Assembly (NCBI GenBank): GCA_900128565.1
Contig: LT636192.1
Span: forward strand, 1-12,717
Reading direction: 5' to 3'
Source of the DNA: Stramenopiles sp. TOSAG23-6
Taxonomy: Eukaryota; Sar
Length of the DNA: 12,717 nt
Made by a program: the position numbers and the translations under genes. Below, one piece after another: positions 1 through 7,335 of this stretch. A model generated the notes under the pieces. That model saw nothing but the letters and a program-made list of their open reading frames with translations. It was not told the origin of the DNA and did not search any database. Within the stretch, counting starts at the first letter, position 1. The number at the start of each line of letters is the position of its first letter.

Positions 1-1
1 A

Positions 2-3000
2 TCCAGTTCTTCGAAATCAAGCGGGTCTTTCAGCATTCGTACAAGTAATTCAGGGACGAATGGTGTTAGCGGTGGATTATCATTCATTTCTGGTACTACA
101 TCGGAAGGTAGTAGTGGACATTTGATGTTGCGTACGGGTACTTCCACGTCGGGTGCAGGGGGCAGTGTTAGCATTGTCGTAGGTGAAGGTTCATTAATGT
201 CTGGAGGTCGAATTGTTATGCAGTCAGGTATATCGGAGTTAGCTACTGGGGGTTCATTTTCATTAGTTTCTGGATGGAGTTCGTCTGGATCGAGTGGTTC
301 TTTCAGTATTCGTACATCGGATGCTGGTTCGACTGGAGTAAGTGGTATTTTATCATTTGCAACTGGGTTGGCAACTGAAGGCTCAAGTGGAAATATTTCT
401 CTTCGTAGTGGAAATGCCACCAAAGGTGCTGGTGGTAGCATAAGTCTGGCTGTTGGTTCAGGTAGCAAAGGCGGTGGTGGTCGTATTGTTATAGCAGCGG
501 GGACTTCTACTGATTCTAATAGTGCTGGTGGATCTATATCTTTAGTTTCTGGTTATGGCACTTCAGGAAATAGTGGGGCATTTAGTATACGTACATCAAA
601 TAGTGGAAATATCATAACCTTGACTGTGTCAACTTCATATAGTTTTTCGCTTGGCGACAGTGTATCTCAGAATAATGCTAGCGGTGTTGTAAAAAGTTCT
701 GTATCCGGAACAAGTGTAGATGTTATTGTTTCATCTGGTGTGTTTCATCCAAATGTTCAAACTCAATTTGGGAGCGAAAGTTTGACTGTGTTATCGGTTA
801 ATGGTGGTGGTTCCTCTGGGGAAGTATTTGTTATTTCTGGAACTGCAAGCCAAGATGGGACTGGCAATGGGGGTGCTAGTGGCTCTATACTCGTTCGTAC
901 TGGCTCTGGAGGCAGCAATTCTGCGGGTAGTATTAGCTTATTAGTAGGCGCGAGTGACTCAGGAATTGGGGGCGATATTATGATTAGTGCTGGAGAGAGC
1001 AGTGTGACTGGTGGTGGTATCTCTTTGATATCTGGTGGTGGTATAGCCACATCCAGTGGTTCATTTTCGATACGTACGGCGGATTCAGGTTCTGATGGTA
1101 TAAGTGGTTCATTGACTTTACACTCTGGTACGTCTTCTGGTGGAAGCACTGGTGCTATCAATTTTCAAACAGGACAATCATCCGTGTTAGGAGTTGGTGG
1201 GAGTATGCGTATTACTGTTGGTTCTGGTTCACTTCTTTCGGGAGGCAGAGTAATTGCTTCCGCTGGTGCAAACTCAATCGGAAATGGTGGTTCTGTATCA
1301 ATTACATCAGGAAATGGTCTTGCCACATCAAGTGGTTCATTTTCTATTAATACCGCAAATGCTGGAACTGATGGTGTAAGTGGATCCTTGTCTGTCACAA
1401 CAGGATACTCAACATTCGGTAGCACGGGGAATATCAGTATTTCATCTGGAGACTCTATTTCTGGACATGGTGGTAGCGTAAGCATCGTAGTAGGTTCTAG
1501 TAGTATTAACTCTGGTGGTAGGATAAACTTCTCTGGTGGCTCAATTGATGGAAGGTGTGATTTACGGGTGACTTTATCAAGTATTTCACTTAGCGGTGGA
1601 CAACTAACAGTGACAGGTTTGCCNACAGCGACATACACCAAAGGATCTATTCTCACCCAGGATTTGGCCCGTGGAAGTGTTTTAAGCACTGTCACTGGTA
1701 CTTCCATTACTTTAGACGTACAAACTGGAACTTTCCAGCAAGATAGCATTGCGACTTTTGGGGATGTTACATTTTCTGAATCAATGAGGAGCAACCAAGT
1801 ATCTTGCGAATGTGATTGTAGTACAGGTTCAAACTGCAGCGATACTAGTAGTTGTACCTCAAATAATGGTACTATTCGATTACCTGGATATTGGATTACT
1901 CCTGCAGCAACTGGTGGTGCCATTTCAATGATTTCGGGTTTCAGTACAAGTAGTTCCAGCGGGTCATTCAGCATTTTAACGGCAAACGCTGGAAGCTCAT
2001 CAGGAACTACGGGGTTACTTTCATTTTCTACTGGTATGTCTACTGAAGGTAGTAGCGGTGCTATAATATTACGTAGTGGTATAGCCAATAAGGGTGCTGG
2101 AGGTAGTATAAGTATTATGGTGGGTAGTGGTAATGATGGATCTGGTGGAAGAATCACTCTAAGTGGTGGAGATTCTTTCACGACGGGGGGAGCTGTATCA
2201 ATGGTTTCAGGTTTTGGGTTTTCTACGTCAAGTGGCGCATTCAGCATTAAAACAGGTGATACTGATTCTTCTGGTGTTAGTGGATTCCTTTCACTTTCGA
2301 CAGGGATTTCTAGTGAAGGTAGTAGCGGGGCAGTGATGATCCGCTCAGGCAATGCAGTTAATGGCGCTGGAGGAAGTGTTAGTGTTGTTGTTGGCAGTGG
2401 TTCAAATTCTAATGGTGGTCGACTTGTGATGACTGCTGGTGAGTCTACTAGTACTACTGCAAATGGTGGTTCTATTTCTCTTGTGAGTGGATTTGGAAAC
2501 ACCTCAAATAGTGGATCCTTCAGTATTCGCACACAAANTGGTGGATCCGAAGGAACCAGTGGAATTATTCAAATTTCAACAGGAGATTCCGATTGCACCG
2601 GAAATTCTTGTGTGGATATTTCAACAGGAGCTATTGTATTGCGCACAGGGGTAGCAACTGGCGGACGTGGAGGAAATATCAGTATTGTTGTTGGCAAGGG
2701 TAGTGTCGCATCAGGTGGCGATATTAAACTCACAGCTGGTGCAGCTGAAAACGCTACTGGTGGCGNTATTTCAATGACAGCTGGATATGGTGTTGCAACG
2801 AGTAGTGGTTCTTTCAGTATTCGTACAGCAAATGCGGGAACTGATGGTGTGTCTGGTTCATTATCACTCACCTCAGGTACAACTAGTAATGGAAGCAGCG
2901 GTTCGATAACTCTGCGCACAGGCTCTGCTGTACTTGGTGATGGAGGTAGTATAAGTATTGTCGTAGGAAATGGGAATGGAGGAGGTCGTGTAATTATTTC

Positions 3001-6000
3001 TTCAGGTCAAAGCACGCAAGAAACTGGTGGCGCTATTTCCATTAGTTCTGGTTTCGGAAGCACAACTTCAAGCGGTTCATTTAGTATAAGAACTCCAAAT
3101 GCTCATGACGGAGTCAGTGGCTCACTTTCATTTAAAACAGGTACAGCTTCAGTAGGCAGCAGTGGGGCCATTATTTTACGAACTGGAGATGTTGGAAGTA
3201 GTGCAACTGGAGAAGGTGGTGGTGTTAGTATGATTGTTGGGAGTTCTGAGGGGGATTCCAATGGCGGTAACGTTTTTGTGCGTGCTGGTGATGCTAGCAA
3301 TAGCGGAAGTGGTAGTGGTGGAAATGTTAAAATTCAAACGGGTGCAGGTGGTACAGGCAATTCCGGACATTTTAAGGCCACGGTAGGTTCAGATGGCAAA
3401 AATGAGATATATTTAGATGAAAGCAACTCACACTTTAAATCAGAGAACTCTATTACATTGACTGGCTATACAACAGGTACTTCACCACCATCATGGGTAA
3501 TAGGTACACCATCAGGAGAGTCATCATACGCGTCACACACGGTAACTTCACAAGGAATTATAACTTTCAGTTCATCAAAGACAGCAAATGAATCAGTGAT
3601 ATTTGGAACTAGTTCAGATGGTACAATATTATTTCATACTGGGGGTGTATACTCTGATAAAAGATATGCCCTTGGTGGGGCATTTTTCATGCCCAATGGG
3701 TCTTCAAATACCGAAAATGACACTGTTAAAGGTTTGCCAGGAATTGGGTTTGGTGAATTCACATCAAACACCAACGTTCCATTTATTCATTATATGATTC
3801 AAGGATTTTTTGATTTGTATAATGATAACTTTGAGATGGATGGTATGGGGACCACTGAGGCGCATTTGTTCTGTACAGCCAATCCTAGTAGTACTGGGTG
3901 CTCTCTTTCTTTTTATAATCCTGGTGAATATTACCAGATACGATGGCCAGCAGCTCATCAGAATACATACAATGTTTTCCCTGGTATCCCAGAGAAATAT
4001 AATGTTGGACGAAGATGCGATGATGGTAGTTCTACAACTGAAGCAGGTTGTTCCGGTAGTTGGACGGGTAGCAACATTACAAATAATTATGTTCCCTTTT
4101 CCGCCCAAGGAATTTACAGTGCTTCATCTTGGAATTTACAGAAAGGTCGAGTAACATTGAAAGTACTCGTAACTCCGCCACCTCTTCTTACTACAACATC
4201 TGCGTCATATTGGGACGTGGATACTGCAAGTCGTGAATCATGTACCAGATATTTTGTCAACCAGGTGTCAGGCGAAAGGTGTCCTACAGGAACATCACAG
4301 GTCCCAGAAGCACTTTGTCACGACGAGGTTCATATGCCAGCTTTCACCCAAATAGTTATTACAAATGCAACACACAGCGGCTTCACTCAGGGGGATTCAG
4401 TAACCCAAACGGGAGCAGCTATGGGGGCATCAGGTACTGTTGCAAATAATCCAAATGCTAACGAAACAATTATAATAACTCCTGACCAAGAAAATCTTTT
4501 TGACTCTACCGGTACTTATGACGTGGAAATAGATAGCTCAAATGTTGGTGGTAATCTGTCAGAAACACCCCATGTAATGAGTCCTAAATTTACCTCTGAA
4601 ATTCTCAATCGTACATCTTTCAGTGATTCAGATTCAATAAGTGGTTGTCAACTCAGAGGAGATATAGATGGTGTTAAAACTGACTGGGGTACTGGTGGTA
4701 CTGACACTGGTACAACTGATGGTGGCACTGACGGTGGCACTGACACTGGTACAACTGATGGTGGCACTGATGGTGGCACTGACACTGGTACAACTGATGG
4801 TGGTACTGATGGTGGTNGTGATGATGGTGGTGGTGATAGTGGCGGTGATAGTGGCGGCGCTGTTGAAGAGTTTAAGATCGAATTCAATACATCTGGAACG
4901 TTGGGCGAAAATACTGGTAGCGTAACATCTAAATATGGCTATGCTGTCTGTGATCGCGGTTCAGACTTTCTCAACAACTGTGTTGGCAATGGTGGTAGAA
5001 ATTTTGTTGATGAATATGGTTCTGCCTCTATTCAAAATACTGGTGGAATAGACAATGAAAGAATGGGACATTGCAGTCTTCAATCAATTGGAGGAACCGG
5101 TAATGTTTCTGTCTCTATCACACAGGGAGGAATTGGATATACCAATGGATCTATTACCTTTTCAAGTGGTACATGCAGTCAGGACCCTGTTGGAACTTAT
5201 ACTGCCACAAATATGGTTTCTTCCGGTGCTAGTGGAGGTGGCGGCGGCGAAGTGACTTCAATTTCAATAACCACAGACGGATTATGTTCTGTGCTTCCTA
5301 CAGCTACTATTAGTGGTGGTCGCGATGCAGTTCTAAGGGTATTTAGTCCAGTAGAGGTAATTTACGGGGGGATAAATTATTCAACTTCAGATACGGTAAC
5401 ATTTAGCGCACCTGCAGGAGGATGTGCAACCACACCTGTTGCATCAATATCGTCGGTTGATGCGGGTACTGGTGCAATTCAAGTTGTGGAAATTACGACA
5501 ATTGGAACATGTACTGGAATGCCTACAATTAGTGTATCTGGTGGATCTGGTGCTATTTTACAAATTTTTGATTCAATGACAAATCAACACGCTTGCGAAA
5601 CAAATTCGGGTACTTGGGTGAGCACAGCGGGTAGAAGATTGCCTGATGCTAATAATGTCAACGAAAATCATACTGAATTTGTAGATAGTATGACTCAACA
5701 AGGAGGAATGCCTCTTTCATGGATGACTTGGGGTGATGGGATGGTTGATTATACAAGTACAAATCCAGGTTCATTTACCCAACATAAAGTCTTTGCGTAT
5801 CTACGTCTGATTTCACGTAACACCGCTTATGGGACCATGGGTCATGCAGCATTCGAAGCACAGATTGTAGGTGCAGACGGCCAATACTATGTGGATAACG
5901 ATCAATTTAAACCGTCTGCATATTCTATGAGATATTGGCCTTTGTTGATGTTTTCACATGGGTGCACAGGTATTCCGACAAGTGAAACACCAATTCACAA

Positions 6001-6025
6001 ATCTTGTTACACAAAATACTCTTAA
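2..6025 (+). CDS. Giant Ser/Gly-rich beta-solenoid repeat protein, 5' partial (left paralogue)
   Basis: An uninterrupted frame is open from base 2 to a TAA at 6023-6025, giving 2,007 residues without a start codon. The first in-frame ATG (125) lies mid-repeat, so the true start is upstream of the window. Residues 1-1114 are a tandem array of ~90-residue super-repeats made of short strands of the type SGG-hSh-xxG. Insertions at about residues 204-267 and 515-636 each carry a ~57-residue module, and the second also has a Cys-rich loop. Residues 1115-2007 are non-solenoid: an NEIYLD/SHFK segment, GIGFG, VTPP, a third module copy (1451-1510), an Asp/Gly/Thr linker (1567-1620), two GGxxY-type repeats (1702-1856), and a C-terminal domain ending CYxxYS. 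No catalytic motif or membrane segment is visible. Low charge and regular strands suggest an extracellular structural or adhesive role (inference). The N at 1624 lies in CCN and is Pro; those at 2538, 2766 and 4817 leave the residue undetermined. Confidence 0.88.
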   Translation, partial: SSSSKSSGSFSIRTSNSGTNGVSGGLSFISGTTSEGSSGHLMLRTGTSTSGAGGSVSIVVGEGSLMSGGRIVMQSGISELATGGSFSLVSGWSSSGSSGSFSIRTSDAGSTGVSGILSFATGLATEGSSGNISLRSGNATKGAGGSISLAVGSGSKGGGGRIVIAAGTSTDSNSAGGSISLVSGYGTSGNSGAFSIRTSNSGNIITLTVSTSYSFSLGDSVSQNNASGVVKSSVSGTSVDVIVSSGVFHPNVQTQFGSESLTVLSVNGGGSSGEVFVISGTASQDGTGNGGASGSILVRTGSGGSNSAGSISLLVGASDSGIGGDIMISAGESSVTGGGISLISGGGIATSSGSFSIRTADSGSDGISGSLTLHSGTSSGGSTGAINFQTGQSSVLGVGGSMRITVGSGSLLSGGRVIASAGANSIGNGGSVSITSGNGLATSSGSFSINTANAGTDGVSGSLSVTTGYSTFGSTGNISISSGDSISGHGGSVSIVVGSSSINSGGRINFSGGSIDGRCDLRVTLSSISLSGGQLTVTGLXTATYTKGSILTQDLARGSVLSTVTGTSITLDVQTGTFQQDSIATFGDVTFSESMRSNQVSCECDCSTGSNCSDTSSCTSNNGTIRLPGYWITPAATGGAISMISGFSTSSSSGSFSILTANAGSSSGTTGLLSFSTGMSTEGSSGAIILRSGIANKGAGGSISIMVGSGNDGSGGRITLSGGDSFTTGGAVSMVSGFGFSTSSGAFSIKTGDTDSSGVSGFLSLSTGISSEGSSGAVMIRSGNAVNGAGGSVSVVVGSGSNSNGGRLVMTAGESTSTTANGGSISLVSGFGNTSNSGSFSIRTQXGGSEGTSGIIQISTGDSDCTGNSCVDISTGAIVLRTGVATGGRGGNISIVVGKGSVASGGDIKLTAGAAENATGGXISMTAGYGVATSSGSFSIRTANAGTDGVSGSLSLTSGTTSNGSSGSITLRTGSAVLGDGGSISIVVGNGNGGGRVIISSGQSTQETGGAISISSGFGSTTSSGSFSIRTPNAHDGVSGSLSFKTGTASVGSSGAIILRTGDVGSSATGEGGGVSMIVGSSEGDSNGGNVFVRAGDASNSGSGSGGNVKIQTGAGGTGNSGHFKATVGSDGKNEIYLDESNSHFKSENSITLTGYTTGTSPPSWVIGTPSGESSYASHTVTSQGIITFSSSKTANESVIFGTSSDGTILFHTGGVYSDKRYALGGAFFMPNGSSNTENDTVKGLPGIGFGEFTSNTNVPFIHYMIQGFFDLYNDNFEMDGMGTTEAHLFCTANPSSTGCSLSFYNPGEYYQIRWPAAHQNTYNVFPGIPEKYNVGRRCDDGSSTTEAGCSGSWTGSNITNNYVPFSAQGIYSASSWNLQKGRVTLKVLVTPPPLLTTTSASYWDVDTASRESCTRYFVNQVSGERCPTGTSQVPEALCHDEVHMPAFTQIVITNATHSGFTQGDSVTQTGAAMGASGTVANNPNANETIIITPDQENLFDSTGTYDVEIDSSNVGGNLSETPHVMSPKFTSEILNRTSFSDSDSISGCQLRGDIDGVKTDWGTGGTDTGTTDGGTDGGTDTGTTDGGTDGGTDTGTTDGGTDGGXDDGGGDSGGDSGGAVEEFKIEFNTSGTLGENTGSVTSKYGYAVCDRGSDFLNNCVGNGGRNFVDEYGSASIQNTGGIDNERMGHCSLQSIGGTGNVSVSITQGGIGYTNGSITFSSGTCSQDPVGTYTATNMVSSGASGGGGGEVTSISITTDGLCSVLPTATISGGRDAVLRVFSPVEVIYGGINYSTSDTVTFSAPAGGCATTPVASISSVDAGTGAIQVVEITTIGTCTGMPTISVSGGSGAILQIFDSMTNQHACETNSGTWVSTAGRRLPDANNVNENHTEFVDSMTQQGGMPLSWMTWGDGMVDYTSTNPGSFTQHKVFAYLRLISRNTAYGTMGHAAFEAQIVGADGQYYVDNDQFKPSAYSMRYWPLLMFSHGCTGIPTSETPIHKSCYTKYS
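611..784 (+). repeat. Inserted GDSV module, copy 1 (left gene)
   Basis: A 58-residue segment (residues 204-261) interrupts the super-repeat that starts at 524, between its SIRT strand and the next strand. Landmarks are a (T/V)-rich first strand, FSLGDSV, SGVV, SGTSVDV, a GVF turn and QFGSES. The same spacing of landmarks recurs at 1604-1774 and 4352-4531. It resembles short beta modules of the FxxGExVTG-SGATGxV style seen in phage and marine structural proteins; that comparison is from memory and not verified. Confidence 0.65.
1604..1774 (+). repeat. Inserted GDSV-type module, copy 2 (left gene)
   Basis: A 57-residue segment (residues 535-591) within the long insertion that follows the GGRINFSGG strand. 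Landmarks are LTVTG, YTKGSIL, ARGSVL, VTGTSIT, a GTF turn and TFGDV. It aligns with the module at 611-784 over its whole length with little or no gap. The undetermined base at 1624 falls in a CCN codon, so the residue is Pro. Confidence 0.65.
1805..1855 (+). other. Cys-rich loop in the solenoid insertion (left gene)
   Basis: Five cysteines fall within 17 codons (pattern CxCxC-x5-C-x5-C), in a domain otherwise almost free of Cys. A sixth lies upstream in the same insertion, near 1556. The loop is followed by a short aromatic stretch (PGYWITP) before the solenoid resumes at 1910. The cluster suggests disulfide bonding in an oxidising, extracellular setting (inference). Metal binding is possible but nothing supports it specifically. 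Confidence 0.6.
4016..4063 (+). other. C-DGSSTT-C-W motif (left tail)
   Basis: A 16-residue motif with C, DDGSSTT, GC and a closing SW. It matches in spacing and composition the motif at 8493-8549 in the right gene (C, DGTSTT, SC, TW). It lies between the GIGFG/YxQG region and the VTPP segment. In the right gene the equivalent motif sits nearer the C-terminus, so the motif seems to have moved between sites as a unit. Confidence 0.55.
4352..4531 (+). repeat. GDSV module, copy 3 (left tail only)
   Basis: A 60-residue segment (residues 1451-1510) outside the solenoid. It has the same landmarks as the two inserted copies: IVIT first strand, FTQGDSVTQ, GASGTV, an NETIII strand and a final TGTYDVE. 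It is somewhat longer in the second half and is absent from the right gene's tail. It lies in the block of about 1.4 kb that distinguishes the left tail from the right. Confidence 0.6.
4700..4816 (+). repeat. Three tandem 39-bp repeats encoding an Asp/Gly/Thr linker
   Basis: Units at 4700-4738, 4739-4777 and 4778-4816 each encode 13 residues beginning TDTGTTDGG. They differ only at a few third codon positions (GAC/GAT, GGC/GGT). A degenerate DDGGGDSGG extension runs to about 4860. The unknown base at 4817 sits at the end of the array, where short-read consensus often fails. The acidic, flexible composition fits an interdomain spacer, and copy number is likely to vary between alleles. Confidence 0.85.
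5105..5569 (+). repeat. Two tandem ~75-80-residue GGxxY repeats (left tail)
   Basis: Copy 1 (5105-5344) and copy 2 (5345-5569) share a GGI(G/N)Y start, a TF strand, a Cys, a V-x-x-I-x-T strand, G-x-C, (L/M)PT, an I/V-SGG turn and a closing AxLxxF. The pattern resembles the widespread GxGYxxxPxVxxxGGGGxGA style of beta repeat found in secreted and phage structural proteins; that comparison is from general knowledge. Paired Cys in both copies suggests disulfides. Confidence 0.65.
5594..5617 (+). other. Half cysteine motif C-x4-GTW (left tail)
   Basis: Reads CETNSGTW, matching the second half of the C-DG-TSTT-C-TW motif seen at 8493-8549. It directly follows the second GGxxY repeat. It may be a decayed or partial copy. 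Confidence 0.4.
5717..6025 (+). other. Conserved C-terminal domain, left gene
   Basis: Residues 1906-2007. It aligns with 8394-8654 of the right gene through SWMTW/IWMSW, an AYLRL/IYIRL strand, a FSHGC/FGHKC segment and a CYTKYS/CYSNYS terminus. Conservation up to the last residue, while the intervening sequence has diverged, indicates a functional terminal domain such as an anchoring or sorting element (inference). Confidence 0.7.
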
Positions 6026-6079
6026 AATTGGTTTATTTATGTGAGACGTATACTATATACACATCGTTAATTTAATTAA

Positions 6080-6085
6080 AATAAA
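6080..6085 (+). promoter_or_regulatory. Candidate polyadenylation signal of the left gene
   Basis: AATAAA lies 55 bases after the left stop codon, with a run of seven T at 6120-6126 downstream. The hexamer is expected by chance in AT-rich DNA, so its spacing is the only support. Confidence 0.4.
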
Positions 6086-6853
6086 TATTTTCGAAAAAAG
6101 TCTACATTAAAACTATAAGTTTTTTTCAAAATATAATTCATCGTATCATTTACTTGAAATACAACTTCATATCCATAAAACCAGCAATAAATAAATATCC
6201 CGCTTTGCTGTAAGGATTTTTGTGTGCAAGTAAAATTTAGTTTAAATCAGAAATCATTGATCCCCTTCAAGCATTCCAATATTTCAATAAATTGTTCACT
6301 CATAATTATGAAAAAAGTGAATTGCCAGGACAATCTATTGGTGTACCAAACAATGTAAAACTTTATCATTTATTTCTCATACAGCATCTTATATTACTTT
6401 CATTATTTATGTTTCTCTATGTGATTAACAATTGCCCAATGTACAAAGCATATGCGAATTATCATCAAAATCATATTATACACTTTTGTAAACAAATTAT
6501 CCAAATTGGAAGACTAGGCATAACTGTGACTTTCAGGTGGAGTTTTCCAAATTATTTTGGTGAAAGTAAACTTCAATCTTTGGTTTATATAATGTTCGGG
6601 TTTATGCATGCCATTACTTGATTGGGGTGGTCAACATTATACCGAATTGGTCATCTTCGTTGTGTAAAATAATAGTATGCAAGGGGATTTTAAAAATTGT
6701 GTTCTATGGTAACAAAAAAGCACTCGAAAATATTTTTCTCTTATGAGGGAAGTGTAGTTTTTAGTATTGCAACTGAAATTTATGGTGAAAATCTAAGGCT
6801 GTGCGATGACTCCACACTTACTTTAAAAACATAAATTAGAAATCCGCATGTAC

Positions 6854-6871
6854 ATATATATATATATATAT
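6854..6871. repeat. (AT)9 microsatellite
   Basis: An uninterrupted alternating AT run, followed by an imperfect TTATATA extension. Likely length-polymorphic. Confidence 0.9.
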
Positions 6872-7093
6872 TTATATAATTCATATTATCTTTACTCGTC
6901 AAATGTAGTATGGATATCTATCTGTAGAGTCAAAGTCTTTGTTGCTGTCCAGGTTCACTCTCATTCCAACTTAAATTCAAAATTACTGTTTTGTACTTTA
7001 TAGTACTAGTTGTATAATTTAATATTTGCTGTTGGACACAACGCAAGTAATTAGGCGCTTTCTCTTTTTGTCAACTGTCATATCAAGAGCCTA

Positions 7094-7210
7094 TCAAACA
7101 CCATCAATATCATTTCTACGTCGTTGTTGAAGGTTACGATGGTACATACTAGCATCGATAATTTTATTGGTACCGCCAGCACCAGCTGCGGCTGAAGACT
7201 TTCGATTCAT
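7094..7210 (-). CDS. Small 38-residue open frame, possible first exon
   Basis: An ATG at 7210 with A at -3 (CAACAATG context) opens a 38-codon frame rich in Ser/Ala/Gly then Arg, ending in TGA at 7096-7094. It is visibly more GC-rich than its surroundings. A GTATGT at 7149-7144 matches a strong splice donor. A downstream CAG at 6988-6986 would join it in phase to a short coding-like stretch (containing SWNESEPG) ending at 6930. The spliced model is speculative, and no protein family is recognised. Confidence 0.2.
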   Translation of the reverse strand: MNRKSSAAAGAGGTNKIIDASMYHRNLQQRRRNDIDGV

Positions 7211-7317
7211 TGTTGAAGTCTCTTTCTCAAGTACATAGATACTAATTACTATAGGCGAACATTGTGTCGTGGTAATGATGGTATTAAACACGAAAATTCT
7301 GATACAAAACTTTCTGC

Positions 7318-7335
7318 GGGGGGAGGGGGGGAGGG
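7318..7335 (+). repeat. G-rich tract, possible G-quadruplex
   Basis: G6-A-G7-A-G3 with only two interruptions, in otherwise AT-rich DNA. Sixteen G over 18 bases can supply four G-triplets with short loops, the minimum for a quadruplex. Confidence 0.7.

Larger units (their letters stand above)
1..3344 (+). repeat. Left arm of a 3,344-bp perfect inverted repeat
   Basis: Base p of this arm pairs with base 12718-p of the right arm. I compared the terminal 60 bases and the inner boundary directly. The translations also match over the whole arm, both in the coding frame and in antisense frames, which makes silent differences very unlikely. The undetermined bases at 1624, 2538 and 2766 recur at 11094, 10180 and 9952. 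Identity ends after GGGTG at 3344, where this arm continues with C and the other with A. Confidence 0.97.
245..3344 (+). repeat. Nine consecutive ~90-residue solenoid super-repeats (left copy)
   Basis: Super-repeats start at 245, 524, 1007, 1283, 1910, 2183, 2462, 2756 and 3023, and an incomplete unit lies before 245. Uninterrupted units are 89-98 residues. Each is built from six short modules in fixed order: (T/N)GGxhSxhSG, SSGSFSIRT, hSGxLSxxTG, SSGxIxLRTG, GGSxSIxVG and GGRhxhxxG. Alternating hydrophobic/small residues separated by Gly/Ser turns is what a beta-solenoid or beta-helix looks like (inference). Two units are lengthened by insertions: the one at 524 is 161 residues and the one at 1283 is 209. 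Confidence 0.85.

Noticed and set aside
1165-2532. Long antisense open frame of 455 codons (mirror 10186-11553), and similar ones at 763-1161 and 2569-2919
   Set aside because: Pro/Glu/Leu-rich translation is the shadow of Gly/Ser/Thr-rich sense repeats read backwards. Its periodicity follows the solenoid repeats, and it recurs in the mirror arm only because the DNA is identical.
4668-4925. Alternative frames through the 39-bp repeat
   Set aside because: Val/Leu/Met or Pro/Ser low-complexity translations arise from the tandem repeat being open in several frames. The main gene's frame is continuous across it.
6292-6621. 109-codon plus-strand open frame
   Set aside because: It begins at TTG, is AT-rich and is dominated by Ile/Leu/Phe/His/Asn, as chance frames in such DNA are. 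No motif and no coding-like composition.
6854-6871. AT run as a promoter TATA element
   Set aside because: It is a simple microsatellite with no gene starting downstream on either strand.
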